From the NCBI RefSeq assembly GCF_017302275.1, contig NZ_JAFLDR010000015.1, positions 1-64,000 of the forward strand: 64,000 nucleotides of DNA, read 5' to 3'. Made by a program: the position numbers and the translations under genes. The notes beneath the pieces are model-generated. The model made no database searches and was not told the origin of the DNA. It saw nothing but the letters and a program-made list of their open reading frames with translations. The stretch is from Sulfuritalea sp. Lineage in GTDB: Bacteria; Pseudomonadota; Gammaproteobacteria; Burkholderiales; Rhodocyclaceae. Positions 34,399 through 45,898 of this stretch are shown here, in pieces. The first letter of the stretch is position 1, and each line of letters starts with the position of its first letter.

Positions 34399-34426
34399 TT
34401 GCGCGCCGCCGATTTGGGCCTACAAT
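34399..34426 (+). promoter_or_regulatory. Probable promoter of the second toxin-antitoxin pair
   Basis: TTGCGC and TACAAT separated by 16 bp, upstream of the antitoxin gene. The -10 box touches the start of a palindromic operator, fitting autorepression. Confidence 0.45.
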
Positions 34427-34450
34427 GGATATACGTAATCGTATATCCAT
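34425..34450. promoter_or_regulatory. Palindromic operator of the toxin-antitoxin operon
   Basis: Perfect 11-bp arms ATGGATATACG and CGTATATCCAT around TAAT. It is AT-rich in a GC-rich genome and lies 12 bp before the antitoxin start, overlapping the -10 box. It is the expected binding site of the MazE/AbrB-type antitoxin. Confidence 0.75.
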
Positions 34451-34462
34451 AGGGGCACCGCC

Positions 34463-34708
34463 ATGAACCTCAATATCGCACGCTGGGGCAACAGCCTTGC
34501 CCTGAGAATTCCCGCCGACTATGCCCGGCGCGCCGGCCTCAAGGAAGGCGACAGCATGGAAGTGGGCCTTACCATCGACGGCGGCATCGCCATTCGCCCC
34601 GCGCGCTGGAACCGGAAGGCCTTTGCGCAGGAACTGGCGAGGATGCGCGATGCCACCCCGATGGGGACCCCGGTGATCGACGAATTGCGGCGTGGCGGGC
34701 GATACTGA
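34463..34708 (+). CDS. MazE/AbrB-type antitoxin
   Basis: 81 aa: LNIARWGNSLALRIPADYARRAGLKEGD is the AbrB/MazE DNA-binding hairpin, and the C-terminal half (RKAFAQELARMRDATP) the toxin-binding helix. It follows a palindromic operator and its last base overlaps the toxin start. Confidence 0.88.
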   Translation: MNLNIARWGNSLALRIPADYARRAGLKEGDSMEVGLTIDGGIAIRPARWNRKAFAQELARMRDATPMGTPVIDELRRGGRY

Positions 34709-35130
34709 TGGTGTATGTCGACACCAGCGTGCTGGTCGCGTTGTACACGCACGAAGCGAAAACCTCCGATGTTTCGCGCTGGTACGCCGCCTGTGCCGAT
34801 GAACTGGTTTCCGCCGCCTGGTGCGTATCGGAATTCGCCAGCGCGCTGGCCATCAAACAACGGACCGGCCAGATCGCCGAAGCCGATGCGCAAACAGCCT
34901 GGCGGCAGTTCGAACGAATGTGCGCCGGCGACCTGTACCTGCTGCCGGTCGAACCCGCCACCTTCCATCGCGCGGCGATCCTGTCGCTTGATGTTGCGTC
35001 GGGCCTGCGCGCCGGGGATGCGCTGCACCTTGCCGCCGCACTGGAAGCCAAGGCGAGGAGTGTAGCGACGCTCGACGAGGTCATGGCGAAGAACGCGAAG
35101 AGACTGCGCCTCAAGCTGCCCGCAATTTGA
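34708..35130 (+). CDS. VapC-type PIN toxin
   Basis: 140 aa with PIN motifs MVYVDTSVLVALY (Asp5), the conserved acidic SEFASALAIK, and the C-terminal GLRAGDALHLAAALEA with the Asp of the metal site. Probably a site-specific RNase blocked by the preceding antitoxin; start overlaps the antitoxin stop. Confidence 0.9.
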   Translation: MVYVDTSVLVALYTHEAKTSDVSRWYAACADELVSAAWCVSEFASALAIKQRTGQIAEADAQTAWRQFERMCAGDLYLLPVEPATFHRAAILSLDVASGLRAGDALHLAAALEAKARSVATLDEVMAKNAKRLRLKLPAI

Positions 35131-35160
35131 CTGTGCATCCGTAGCCACCAACCCGGACAA

Positions 35161-35278
35161 CGCCGTCGCGCCAGCGCCGACTTCTCAAGTTCCGTCATTC
35201 CCGCGAACGCGGGAAGCGTCGCGCGTGGGAGTGCGTGCCGAGATCAATTCAAGCTGACCCAAAATCGGTGATACGGCG
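35161..35278. repeat. Short composite repeat with inverted motif ends
   Basis: The left end (35161-35184) is CGCCGT, CGC, GCCAGCGCCGACTTC, followed by TCAAGTTCCGTC and the hairpin TTCCCGCG/CGCGGGAA. The right end (35261-35278) is a decayed inverted copy reading AAAATCGG-TGATACGGCG. The arrangement mirrors the larger composite at 12102-12398, whose left motif is followed by the similar TCATGTTCCGTC. It lies between the toxin gene and the restriction endonuclease stop. Confidence 0.6.
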
Positions 35279-35284
35279 CGCGAG

Positions 35285-35911
35285 TCAGGACAATTCGTCC
35301 CCGGCGTCACTTGGAACCGGCTTGCCCTGCCGGAGTATGACGTCCGAGCGGCTATACACCGCCGAGCCTTTTAGCTTTTTCGATGGATTCTTCACACCGA
35401 AAGTATGGGTGCGTCCTCCCTTGCCCTCACCGGCGCTGCTGCCCTCGTACTTCCAGTCATCCGCAACGAGGAACACTACATCGACCCGCCAGACGATCAC
35501 CGGTTTGCCCGGTTCAAGCGACTCTGTCGAATCGACTAGGTAGCGCCAGACGATGTACCAACCTGGGTGGTTGTAGTGCGACTGAACGGCCCACGGACGC
35601 TTGCTTCCCTTGCTCTCCAGAGAAAGTTCGGGCGGCGGGTTCGGCCCGGAGTTGCGGCGCTTGAGGTCGGGAAATCGCTGTTGCGCGATGTCGATGTTGC
35701 GATGCTTCTCATAGCCGCTCAGTTGATCAAGCGCGCGGGTACCGAGAATTCCGACGATCGCGCTGAAGACGTTGGCCTGTTCGTGATAAATGTCTACGAA
35801 CTCGGCCAGTTCCTTCTCCATGTAGTCGACGGCGCGATGGATCGAGGCAATATCGAGCCCTGACGGCAGTGGGACTCCCTTCGCGAAGTCACCCTTACGC
35901 GCCATCATCAT
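35285..35911 (-). CDS. Putative type II restriction endonuclease (PD-(D/E)XK)
   Basis: 208 aa, family not recognised by overall sequence. Pro81-Asp82 followed after 16 residues by Glu99-Ser-Lys101 (ELSLESKGSK) gives a canonical PD-(D/E)XK nuclease pattern. Its start overlaps the 3' end of a DNA methyltransferase gene by 17 bp, the standard layout of a type II restriction-modification pair. Three consecutive ATGs (35911, 35908, 35905) are possible starts. Cut site unknown. Confidence 0.7.
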   Translation of the reverse strand: MMMARKGDFAKGVPLPSGLDIASIHRAVDYMEKELAEFVDIYHEQANVFSAIVGILGTRALDQLSGYEKHRNIDIAQQRFPDLKRRNSGPNPPPELSLESKGSKRPWAVQSHYNHPGWYIVWRYLVDSTESLEPGKPVIVWRVDVVFLVADDWKYEGSSAGEGKGGRTHTFGVKNPSKKLKGSAVYSRSDVILRQGKPVPSDAGDELS

Positions 35912-36902
35912 CGGAGTCCCCTATCGAAATCTTGGCAAGGGCAGGAATTGCACCCGTCGCCATTGCGAAGTAGCTTGGATGCCTTTCGGTACCAACCGCG
36001 TGGTGGCCGACCGCGCTGGCCGCAGCAAGCGTGGAACCGCTACCGGAGAATGGATCGTAGATGATCCCGGTTCCGACCGGGAGGACCGCTCGAACCAGTT
36101 GGCGCATCAGCTTTTGCGGCTTGATGGAGGGATGCGGCGCTAGCGCGCGTTCACTCTTGGGGGCCGGCGCGCATTCGATCAGATCCCGAAAAGGTTCTTC
36201 GCCAGAAATCCGGCGAAATCCGCCCGCGCCCCAACGCCGCAAGTTCTCGGCAACGGTGACTTCGGCGATCGGCTTTCTGAACAAACCCCACGGTTCCCAG
36301 CACGATTTGGGCATTACCGTGACGTCTGGAAACTCCTTCTCCGCGTTCTTCGGCCGGTCACCACCACGCAAGGTCTTGACCACGCGAATGATCTCGCCGC
36401 GTTTTTCGAATCCGGCGGTTTCGATCGCATGAAATGTGGTCGTCGACACCAACGGGTTCGAGGCAATGACGATGTGGCCGCCAGGAACCAGGATGCGCAA
36501 AGCGTGGAACGCAAAAGCCTGAAAAAAAGTGGTCAGGTGCTCGCGGTCCTTTGCGGTCAGAACAGTAAACCTCGGGACCGGAATTCGGTTGGCGCCATCG
36601 AAAGAGGGTGGAATGCGCCAGACACCGCCGATACCGTCCCGTAGTTTGTCGTGATCCTTGTCTTCATATTCCAGTAGGCCGTAGGGAGGATCAGTGACGA
36701 TGGCATGTATCGAGTTCTCGGGTGCCTCGGCCATCCAGCGCAATGCGTCCGCAAGGACCACCGCTGTTCGCGGCGATGGATGCGTAACCGGGTATTCGCC
36801 GACGGCGCAAACAGATTTCCAGCGAGCACCCTCGATACCCGGAACATCGAACAGGGCTCCTTGATGCTGCATTGCGTGGCGTCGGTTCATCTTGGTCTTC
36901 AT
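35895..36902 (-). CDS. Type II DNA methyltransferase (N6A/N4C, beta class)
   Basis: 335 aa from the ATG with GGAG upstream; an earlier ATG at 36920 adds six residues. Catalytic motif IV is DPPY (71-74 in IVTDPPYGLLEYE), and the SAM-binding motif I is YDPFSGSGSTLAAA near residue 290. The order DPPY then FxGxG places it in the beta class. It should methylate adenine N6 or cytosine N4 in the same site cut by the overlapping endonuclease gene. Confidence 0.92.
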   Translation of the reverse strand: MKTKMNRRHAMQHQGALFDVPGIEGARWKSVCAVGEYPVTHPSPRTAVVLADALRWMAEAPENSIHAIVTDPPYGLLEYEDKDHDKLRDGIGGVWRIPPSFDGANRIPVPRFTVLTAKDREHLTTFFQAFAFHALRILVPGGHIVIASNPLVSTTTFHAIETAGFEKRGEIIRVVKTLRGGDRPKNAEKEFPDVTVMPKSCWEPWGLFRKPIAEVTVAENLRRWGAGGFRRISGEEPFRDLIECAPAPKSERALAPHPSIKPQKLMRQLVRAVLPVGTGIIYDPFSGSGSTLAAASAVGHHAVGTERHPSYFAMATGAIPALAKISIGDSDDDGA

Positions 36903-37015
36903 CGCATTGACTCCGATCATTGTACTGGCGCCCGCGCTCAGGTGGCGTTTACGTCGCTGCCTTCAAGACGAAGGCGATTCGGCAGGGACTCCCACGTGCT
37001 CGGGGAATTCGGAAA

Positions 37016-37039
37016 AAAGTCGGCGCTGGCGCTACGGCG
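37016..37039 (-). repeat. 24-bp interspersed motif supplying a stop codon
   Basis: Inverted copy: AAAGTCGGCGCTGGC, GCT, ACGGCG. The CGCCGTAGC of its opposite strand provides the TAG stop of the metallo-beta-lactamase-fold gene at 37032, so insertion has set the end of that protein. Confidence 0.75.
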
Positions 37040-37961
37040 CCATGGTCGGCAATATCCAGCCGTCCTTGAGTTCGACGGAGCGCGAACGCAGCAATTCTCC
37101 GAGCAGCCATGAGGCGAAATCGTCGTCGGAGAAACCCAGCATGCGCTGGTTGACGTTGTGGAAGAAGGGCACGCTGGCGAGGTAGGCGGCGAGTTCGTCC
37201 TCGCGCAGGCGTTGCAGGTCGAGCAGGTTGAAGGTGAAACAGGCGCGCACGGCATTGCGGCCGACGCGGGTGGAGTCGGCCTCGAAGGATTCGAGCCGGC
37301 GCAAGGCGCGCGCCATGGCGCCGTCGAAGTCGTCGAAGGGCGCGCCGTGGCCGGGGATGACGATGTCCACATCCAGCCGGCCGATCATTTCCAGCGTGCT
37401 GCGCGTCGCCGGCAGGGCGTCCTTCCTGCCCATCACCTCGCCGAAGATGATGCCGAAGCCATCCTGCCAGAGGGCGTCGCCGGAAATCAGGAGGCGCTTT
37501 TCGGCACAGTAGTAGATCAGTGCCTCCATGTCGTGGCCGGGGGCCGCCAGTGCCTGCCAGGCGAGGCCGCCGATTTCGAATTCGCTGTCGGCCTCGATCA
37601 CCGCGTCATGGGCGAAGCGGTCGCCGCGCTGGCGGGCGGCGTCGAGCATCAGCGCGTCGGTGTCCCATTCGGCGACCATGCGCTCGATGCCGGCGGGGAT
37701 CGCGATCTTGCAGCCGAAGGCTGCCTGCAGCGAGGCGTTGCCGCCGATGTGGTCGGAGTGCGAGTGGGTATTCACCAGCAGGTCGAGCCGGGTCGCCGGG
37801 CGCCGTGCCGCCAGCGCCGACGTTACGAGTTCGACGGTCTGCGGCGCGTGACCGACATAGCCGGCATCGACCAGCGTGGCCGATTCACCGGCGTAGAGCA
37901 GGATGTTGTTCGACGACAGCCAGCCGCGCTCGATGACCTGGATCGAGTCAGGCAGCTTCAT
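37032..37961 (-). CDS. Metallo-beta-lactamase-fold hydrolase
   Basis: 309 aa; dinuclear-metal hydrolase fold. Metal ligands are in NTHSHSDHIGG (~64-74), APGHDMEAL and the C-terminal VIPGHGAPFDD. It is likely a thioesterase or lactonase-type enzyme of acyl-CoA catabolism, as it ends the leucine operon; substrate not shown. The gene overlaps the DUF1289 gene by 14 bp. It carries two motif copies: one at codons ~46-54 and one that provides the stop. Confidence 0.88.
   Translation of the reverse strand: MKLPDSIQVIERGWLSSNNILLYAGESATLVDAGYVGHAPQTVELVTSALAARRPATRLDLLVNTHSHSDHIGGNASLQAAFGCKIAIPAGIERMVAEWDTDALMLDAARQRGDRFAHDAVIEADSEFEIGGLAWQALAAPGHDMEALIYYCAEKRLLISGDALWQDGFGIIFGEVMGRKDALPATRSTLEMIGRLDVDIVIPGHGAPFDDFDGAMARALRRLESFEADSTRVGRNAVRACFTFNLLDLQRLREDELAAYLASVPFFHNVNQRMLGFSDDDFASWLLGELLRSRSVELKDGWILPTMAP
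37801..37824 (+). repeat. 24-bp interspersed motif inside the hydrolase gene
   Basis: CGCCGT, GCC, GCCAGCGCCGACGTT: one mismatch. It encodes TSALAARR in a frame different from the VGAGxTA copies. The position lies in a helix between the first strands. Confidence 0.6.
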
Positions 37962-38169
37962 CGGTTGCGGTTCCGCCGGTGCTTCTTCTGCGCTGCGCCA
38001 CGGCGGCCAGGATCAGGCGCTTGCCGTCGTCATCGACATTGGCCCAGCACGCGATTTCGTCGAGTGTGCGAAAGCAGCCGATGCACAGGCCGTCTTCCAT
38101 CTTGCAAATGTTGATGCAGGGCGACTCGACCGCGGCCTTGGCCACGCTGCCGGCGACGCGCCGGCTCAC
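37948..38169 (-). CDS. DUF1289 small cysteine-rich protein
   Basis: 73 aa with the DUF1289 pattern [20 protein letters not shown] (four cysteines), suggesting a bound metal or iron-sulfur cluster. GTG start overlaps the HMG-CoA lyase stop (GTGA). Function unknown. Confidence 0.88.
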   Translation of the reverse strand: MSRRVAGSVAKAAVESPCINICKMEDGLCIGCFRTLDEIACWANVDDDGKRLILAAVAQRRRSTGGTATDEAA

Positions 38170-39092
38170 TCGGCCGCGGCCACCGCCTGGGCGCGCCGGG
38201 CGAGGATGGCGCGCGCCACGCGGGAGGCTGTTTCGCGCTTCAACTGCTTGGATATCCAGGCGCCGGTGTCAACCAGTGCGTCGAGGTCGATGCCGGTGTC
38301 GATGCCCAGCCCCTGCAGCAGCCAGACCACGTCCTCGGTGGCGACGTTGCCCGAGGCGCCGGCGGCGTAGGGGCAGCCGCCGAGGCCGGCGATCGAGCTG
38401 TCGAAAATGCCGATGCCCATCTGCAGCGAGGCGTAGATGTTGGCCGTCGCCATGCCAAAGGTATCGTGAAAATGGCCGGCGATCTTCTTCAGCGGAATGC
38501 GCCGCGCCACGGCCTCGATCATGTCCTTGGTGCGCTCCGGCGTTCCGGCGCCGATGGTGTCGCCGAGGCTGACTTCATAGCAGCCCATCTCGATCAGCGC
38601 CTTGGCCACGTCGGCTACAGCGAGCGGCATGATCTCGCCCTCGTAGGGGCAGCCCAGCACGCAGGAGACGTAGCCGCGCACCTTGACCTCGGCGGCCTTG
38701 GCGGCCTCGACGATGGGGCGGAAGCGGTCGAGCGATTCGGCGATCGAGCAGTTGATGTTCTTCTGCGAGAAGGATTCGGAGGCGGCGCCGAATACCGCGA
38801 CTTCCCTGGCGCCGGCCGCCAGCGCGGCTTCGAAGCCCTTCATGTTCGGCGTCAGCACCGGGTAGGCGACGTCCGGCAGCTTCTCGATCGTGGCGAACAC
38901 CTCCGCGTTGTCAGCCATCTGCGGCACCCACTTGGGCGAGACGAAGGAAGTGGCCTCGATGCTGCGCAGGCCCGCGGCACCGAGGCGGCGGATCAGTTCG
39001 ACCTTGATCGCGGTGGAGACGGGCTTCTTCTCGTTCTGCAGGCCATCACGCGGGCCGACTTCGACGATGCGTACTTTGCTGGGGAGGGTCAT
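38166..39092 (-). CDS. mvaB: Hydroxymethylglutaryl-CoA lyase
   Basis: Splits HMG-CoA into acetyl-CoA and acetoacetate, the last step of leucine breakdown. 308 aa TIM-barrel with [12 protein letters not shown] at the N-terminus, the metal histidines in GHFHDTFG, and the catalytic cysteine loop [19 protein letters not shown]. It follows the biotin carboxylase gene by 13 bp in the same leftward operon. Confidence 0.96.
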   Translation of the reverse strand: MTLPSKVRIVEVGPRDGLQNEKKPVSTAIKVELIRRLGAAGLRSIEATSFVSPKWVPQMADNAEVFATIEKLPDVAYPVLTPNMKGFEAALAAGAREVAVFGAASESFSQKNINCSIAESLDRFRPIVEAAKAAEVKVRGYVSCVLGCPYEGEIMPLAVADVAKALIEMGCYEVSLGDTIGAGTPERTKDMIEAVARRIPLKKIAGHFHDTFGMATANIYASLQMGIGIFDSSIAGLGGCPYAAGASGNVATEDVVWLLQGLGIDTGIDLDALVDTGAWISKQLKRETASRVARAILARRAQAVAAAE

Positions 39093-39105
39093 GTGTGCTT
39101 GAAGA

Positions 39106-41109
<2,004 letters not shown>

Positions 41110-41113
41110 GGTG

Positions 41114-41905
41114 TCAGCCCTGGGCGATCCAGTTGGGTTTGCGTTTCTCCAGAAACGCGCTCATGCCTTCACGGCCTTCCTCGCTGGCGCGCAGTCGCGT
41201 GATGCGCTGCGCGGTGTCCTCGACGACCTCGTCGGACAGCGGCTTCCAGGCCACGGCGGCAATCAGCTGCTTGCATTCGGCGATCGCGCGCGGCCCGTTC
41301 TTCAGCAGGGCGTCGATGATCTCGCCCAGCGCCTCGTCGAGCGATTCCTCGTCGGCGACCATCTCGTGCAGCAGGCCGATGCGATAGGCTTCGGCGGCGG
41401 AAAAGCGTTCCGCGGTGAGCATGTAGCGGCGCGCGTAACGCTCGCCGATGGCGGCGATAACGTGCGGACTGATCACGGCGGGGATGATGCCGAGCTTGAC
41501 CTCGGTCAGCGAGAACTGCACGTCGAAGGTGGCGATGGCGATGTCGCAACAGGCCACCAGGCCGACGCCGCCGCCGTAGGCCGGGCCCTGGATGCGGGCG
41601 ATGGTCGGCTTCGGGCATTGCGCCAGGCGCCGCAGCATGTCGGCCAGCGCGCGCGAATCGCGCAGGTTCTCCTCGCTCGAATAGCCGGCGGCGCGCCTCA
41701 TCCAGTTGAGGTCGGCACCGGCGCAGAAGCTCTTGCCGGTGCTGGAGATCACCAGCACGCGCACCACCGGATCGGCCGCCATGCGGTCGATGGCGTCGGA
41801 AAGCTCCGCGATCAGGCTGTCATCGAAGGCGTTGTGCCGTTCGGGTCGATTGAGGGTGATGATGCCGACGCCGAGGTCGATTTCGGTAACGATATTGGTG
41901 TACAT
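41114..41905 (-). CDS. liuC: Methylglutaconyl-CoA hydratase
   Basis: 263-aa crotonase-fold enzyme. The oxyanion-hole segments are SFCAGADLNWM and GPAYGGGVGLVACCDIAI. It hydrates 3-methylglutaconyl-CoA to HMG-CoA between the carboxylase and lyase steps, and it lies between the two carboxylase genes. The ATG at 41905 begins the conserved domain after AAAGGG; the frame is open further upstream but that part is antisense to the mccB end. Confidence 0.92.
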   Translation of the reverse strand: MYTNIVTEIDLGVGIITLNRPERHNAFDDSLIAELSDAIDRMAADPVVRVLVISSTGKSFCAGADLNWMRRAAGYSSEENLRDSRALADMLRRLAQCPKPTIARIQGPAYGGGVGLVACCDIAIATFDVQFSLTEVKLGIIPAVISPHVIAAIGERYARRYMLTAERFSAAEAYRIGLLHEMVADEESLDEALGEIIDALLKNGPRAIAECKQLIAAVAWKPLSDEVVEDTAQRITRLRASEEGREGMSAFLEKRKPNWIAQG

Positions 41906-41927
41906 GGGAAACCCTTTCGGCACTGGC

Positions 41928-43535
<1,608 letters not shown>

Positions 43536-43619
43536 TCGGAATCCTCCGTCTTCAAGCACCGCGATGCGTTGTCGCACCGCCGTTGCGAGGGGCTTGCGGG
43601 CCCCTCCCTGTATTCGAAA

Positions 43620-43928
43620 CTATCGTGCTTCCGGCGCAATCGCCCTGATCGACTCGGCGAAGCGCGCATGCGCCTGCGCATCCACCGGCCGGTGTTTGAC
43701 CACCGTGCTCGCCGGGTCCTTGCCCAGGAAATTGTCGCTCTTCCAGTTGTTCGCCGGCCTCACCGGCCGTGGCACGAAGCCGCCACCGCAGTTGGGGCAG
43801 ACATTGCCGAGGATCGTGTCCACGCATTCGGCGCAGAAGGTGCATTCGTAGGAGCAGATGCGCGCGTCCTGCGCTGCCGGCGGCAGCGGCTTGTTGCAGT
43901 GTTCGCAGTTCGGCCTGAGTTCGAGCAT
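43620..43928 (-). CDS. DUF1272 zinc-ribbon protein
   Basis: 102 aa: PNCEHCNKPLPP, CSYECTFCAECVDTILGNVCPNCGGGF give four CxxC-type pairs, typical of DUF1272. ATG after GAGGA. Role unknown; inside the leucine operon between the isomerase-like gene and mccB. Confidence 0.88.
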   Translation of the reverse strand: MLELRPNCEHCNKPLPPAAQDARICSYECTFCAECVDTILGNVCPNCGGGFVPRPVRPANNWKSDNFLGKDPASTVVKHRPVDAQAHARFAESIRAIAPEAR

Positions 43929-43951
43929 GACGATATCCTCCCGGCGCGGCG

Positions 43952-44554
43952 TCAGAAACCGCCGGTCTCCAGCCACTTGTCGATCTGCGGCAGGCGGTCG
44001 GCACCCCAGAAGGGCTCGCTGTCCACCATGAAATAGGGCGCACCGAACATGCCCTGGGCAATCGCGGCGTCGGTTTCCTGCTTGACGCGATCCTTGATCT
44101 CCGGCGTGGCGATCGCGGCGGCGAAGGCATCGCGGTCGATGCCGAGCTGGCCGGCGATGTCTAGCACCACCGGGGTTTCGCCGATGTCGCGGCTGTCGAC
44201 CCAGTAGGCGCGGAACACCGCATGGGCGAATTCGCGCGCCTTGCCGCAGTCCTGACCGTGCAGCCAGTAGTAGCCGCGCGCCGCGGCCAGCGTGGCGATA
44301 GGGAACTTCGGCGGGAACTTGTAGGGAATGCCGAGAAAGCGCGCCGAGCGGTCGAAATCGCGCTTGCTGTAGTCGCCCTTGAGCGGAATCGTGACCAGCA
44401 GCGGCATGCCCGAGGCCTTGAAGGCCGCGCCCAGCATCATCGGCCGCCATTTCACTTTGCGTCCGTGCTTCGCGGCGAGGTCGTCGATGCGTTCGCTGGC
44501 GAGGTAAGAATAGGGCGAGGAAAAATCGAAGTAGAACGTAATCGGTTCGCTCAT
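43952..44554 (-). CDS. DsbA-family 2-hydroxychromene-2-carboxylate isomerase-like protein
   Basis: 200 aa, kappa-class GST/HCCA isomerase fold: ITFYFDFSSPYSYLAS at the N-terminus and GMFGAPYFMVDSEPFWGADRL at the C-terminus. No CxxC is present. Such proteins use glutathione in aromatic degradation. ATGA overlap with the preceding GST gene, so the two are coupled. Confidence 0.88.
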   Translation of the reverse strand: MSEPITFYFDFSSPYSYLASERIDDLAAKHGRKVKWRPMMLGAAFKASGMPLLVTIPLKGDYSKRDFDRSARFLGIPYKFPPKFPIATLAAARGYYWLHGQDCGKAREFAHAVFRAYWVDSRDIGETPVVLDIAGQLGIDRDAFAAAIATPEIKDRVKQETDAAIAQGMFGAPYFMVDSEPFWGADRLPQIDKWLETGGF

Positions 44555-45201
44555 GACTGCTCCTTGCGCCCCCAGCCTTCCATCGGATGGCCGGGCATCA
44601 GTTGGTAGGGATGCCGCCAGCCCGGCAGCGCCGCGATGCGCGCCGCCCAGTCGCGCAGGTTCGGGTAGTCGTTCCAATCCACGCCGATTTCCTCGGGCCA
44701 GAACACATATCCGGCCAATGAAAAGTCGGCGATGGTGGTACGGCGGCCGACAACCCATTCGCGCCCGGCGAGGTGCGCGTCGAGTACTTTCCATGCAGTT
44801 TCGGCGCGGGCGCGGAACATGGCGATGATCCCGGGGTCGGTGGCCGGTCCGAAATTGCGCAGGTAGCGCAGCGTCGCCGCGTAGCTGGTGAACTTGTGGT
44901 TGTCGAACAGGGTCCAGCGCAGGATCTCGCGCCTTTCTTCGTTGTCCTGCGGGCCGAACCTGCCAAGTGTTTCGGCAAGGTAGTCGAGGATCACGCCCGA
45001 CTGCGACAGGATGCGGCCGCGGTGTTCCAGCAGCGGCACTTCGCCCATCACGTTCAGCGCGCGGTACTCGGGCGTCTTGGTCGCGCCATGGAAGAAGTCC
45101 ACGAAACGCGGCTCCCAGTCGGCGCTCGACACGGCCAGCATCAGCGCCGCCTTGTAGGCGTTGCCGGACTGGGCGAAGCAATGCAGGGTGTATTCGGCCA
45201 T
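44551..45201 (-). CDS. Glutathione S-transferase
   Basis: 216 aa with a thioredoxin-like N-domain (HCFAQSGNAYKAAL, GEVPLLEHRGRILSQSGVILDYLA) and the helical C-domain. It shares a stop/start overlap with the kappa-like isomerase gene. The acceptor is unknown. Confidence 0.9.
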   Translation of the reverse strand: MAEYTLHCFAQSGNAYKAALMLAVSSADWEPRFVDFFHGATKTPEYRALNVMGEVPLLEHRGRILSQSGVILDYLAETLGRFGPQDNEERREILRWTLFDNHKFTSYAATLRYLRNFGPATDPGIIAMFRARAETAWKVLDAHLAGREWVVGRRTTIADFSLAGYVFWPEEIGVDWNDYPNLRDWAARIAALPGWRHPYQLMPGHPMEGWGRKEQS

Positions 45202-45231
45202 GGATTTTCCTTTGGTGTGCTCAGCGCAATC

Positions 45232-45594
45232 TCAGTGAACCGCCAGACCGCAGCCGAATTCATTTGCCACCTGTTGCAGGGCCTTGTCCAGCGTCCACAA
45301 CTTCAGGCGATCGATCAGCGCTGCAGCGAGCAGATGGCTGTCGACGTAACCGAGGCCGCGGCCGGCCAGATGGCGCTCGGCGATCAGATGCATCACTTCG
45401 TCGTGGCTGGCGCAGCGGCAGCGACGCATCTGGCTGAACATCGCGAGTTTGACCTGGCTGAGGCCACCCAGTGCCATTTCCCCGATCACGTAGTCGTGCA
45501 TCACGACGTCGCCCAGATTCAGGGGATCGAGGATGGGTGCATTCTTGTGGCGCAGATAGTCCACCCATACCGACGTATCGGCAAGGACTCTCAC
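45232..45594 (-). CDS. vapC: VapC-type PIN toxin
   Basis: 120 aa: MRVLADTSVWVDYLR (Asp6), VIGEMALGGL with the second acidic residue, and GLGYVDSHLLAAALI with the third. Ribonuclease toxin of a VapBC pair. Start overlaps the antitoxin stop by four bases. The pair lies between the two halves of the leucine/acyl-CoA operon, in the same direction. Confidence 0.92.
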   Translation of the reverse strand: MRVLADTSVWVDYLRHKNAPILDPLNLGDVVMHDYVIGEMALGGLSQVKLAMFSQMRRCRCASHDEVMHLIAERHLAGRGLGYVDSHLLAAALIDRLKLWTLDKALQQVANEFGCGLAVH

Positions 45595-45845
45595 GGGTTC
45601 GCCTTCGAGCGCTTTTTGGCCCGATAGGGTGTCGCCTCCGGCTCCGATACGAAATGAGGCGGTCGGCGACGTGGCGATGCAACGACATCGGGCTCGGTAC
45701 CGGCGAGCAACGCCAGCCGCTGGGAGGCGAGACGATGCCGCATTTCCAGCAAGGCTTCGCGCAGCAGCCGGGAGCGGTCGCGAATGCCGCTCAACTGTTC
45801 GACGTCAGCCAGCAGATCGTCATCCAAGGTGACTGTGGTTCTCAT
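45591..45845 (-). CDS. vapB: VapB-type ribbon-helix-helix antitoxin
   Basis: 84 aa: MRTTVTLDDDLLADVEQLSGIRD is a ribbon-helix-helix strand and helix, and the tail is positively charged (PYRAKKRSKANP). Partner of the overlapping VapC gene. Confidence 0.88.
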   Translation of the reverse strand: MRTTVTLDDDLLADVEQLSGIRDRSRLLREALLEMRHRLASQRLALLAGTEPDVVASPRRRPPHFVSEPEATPYRAKKRSKANP

Positions 45846-45898
45846 CGGATTCTCCAGGGCGTTACGGATGCATCAAATATAGCACCAAATGATGTCGA

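Noticed and set aside
45116-45140. Possible motif copy in the GST gene (CAGTCGGCGCTCGACACGGCC)
   Set aside because: Two bases are missing compared with the consensus and the encoded SSADWE is normal for GSTs, so chance similarity is likelier.
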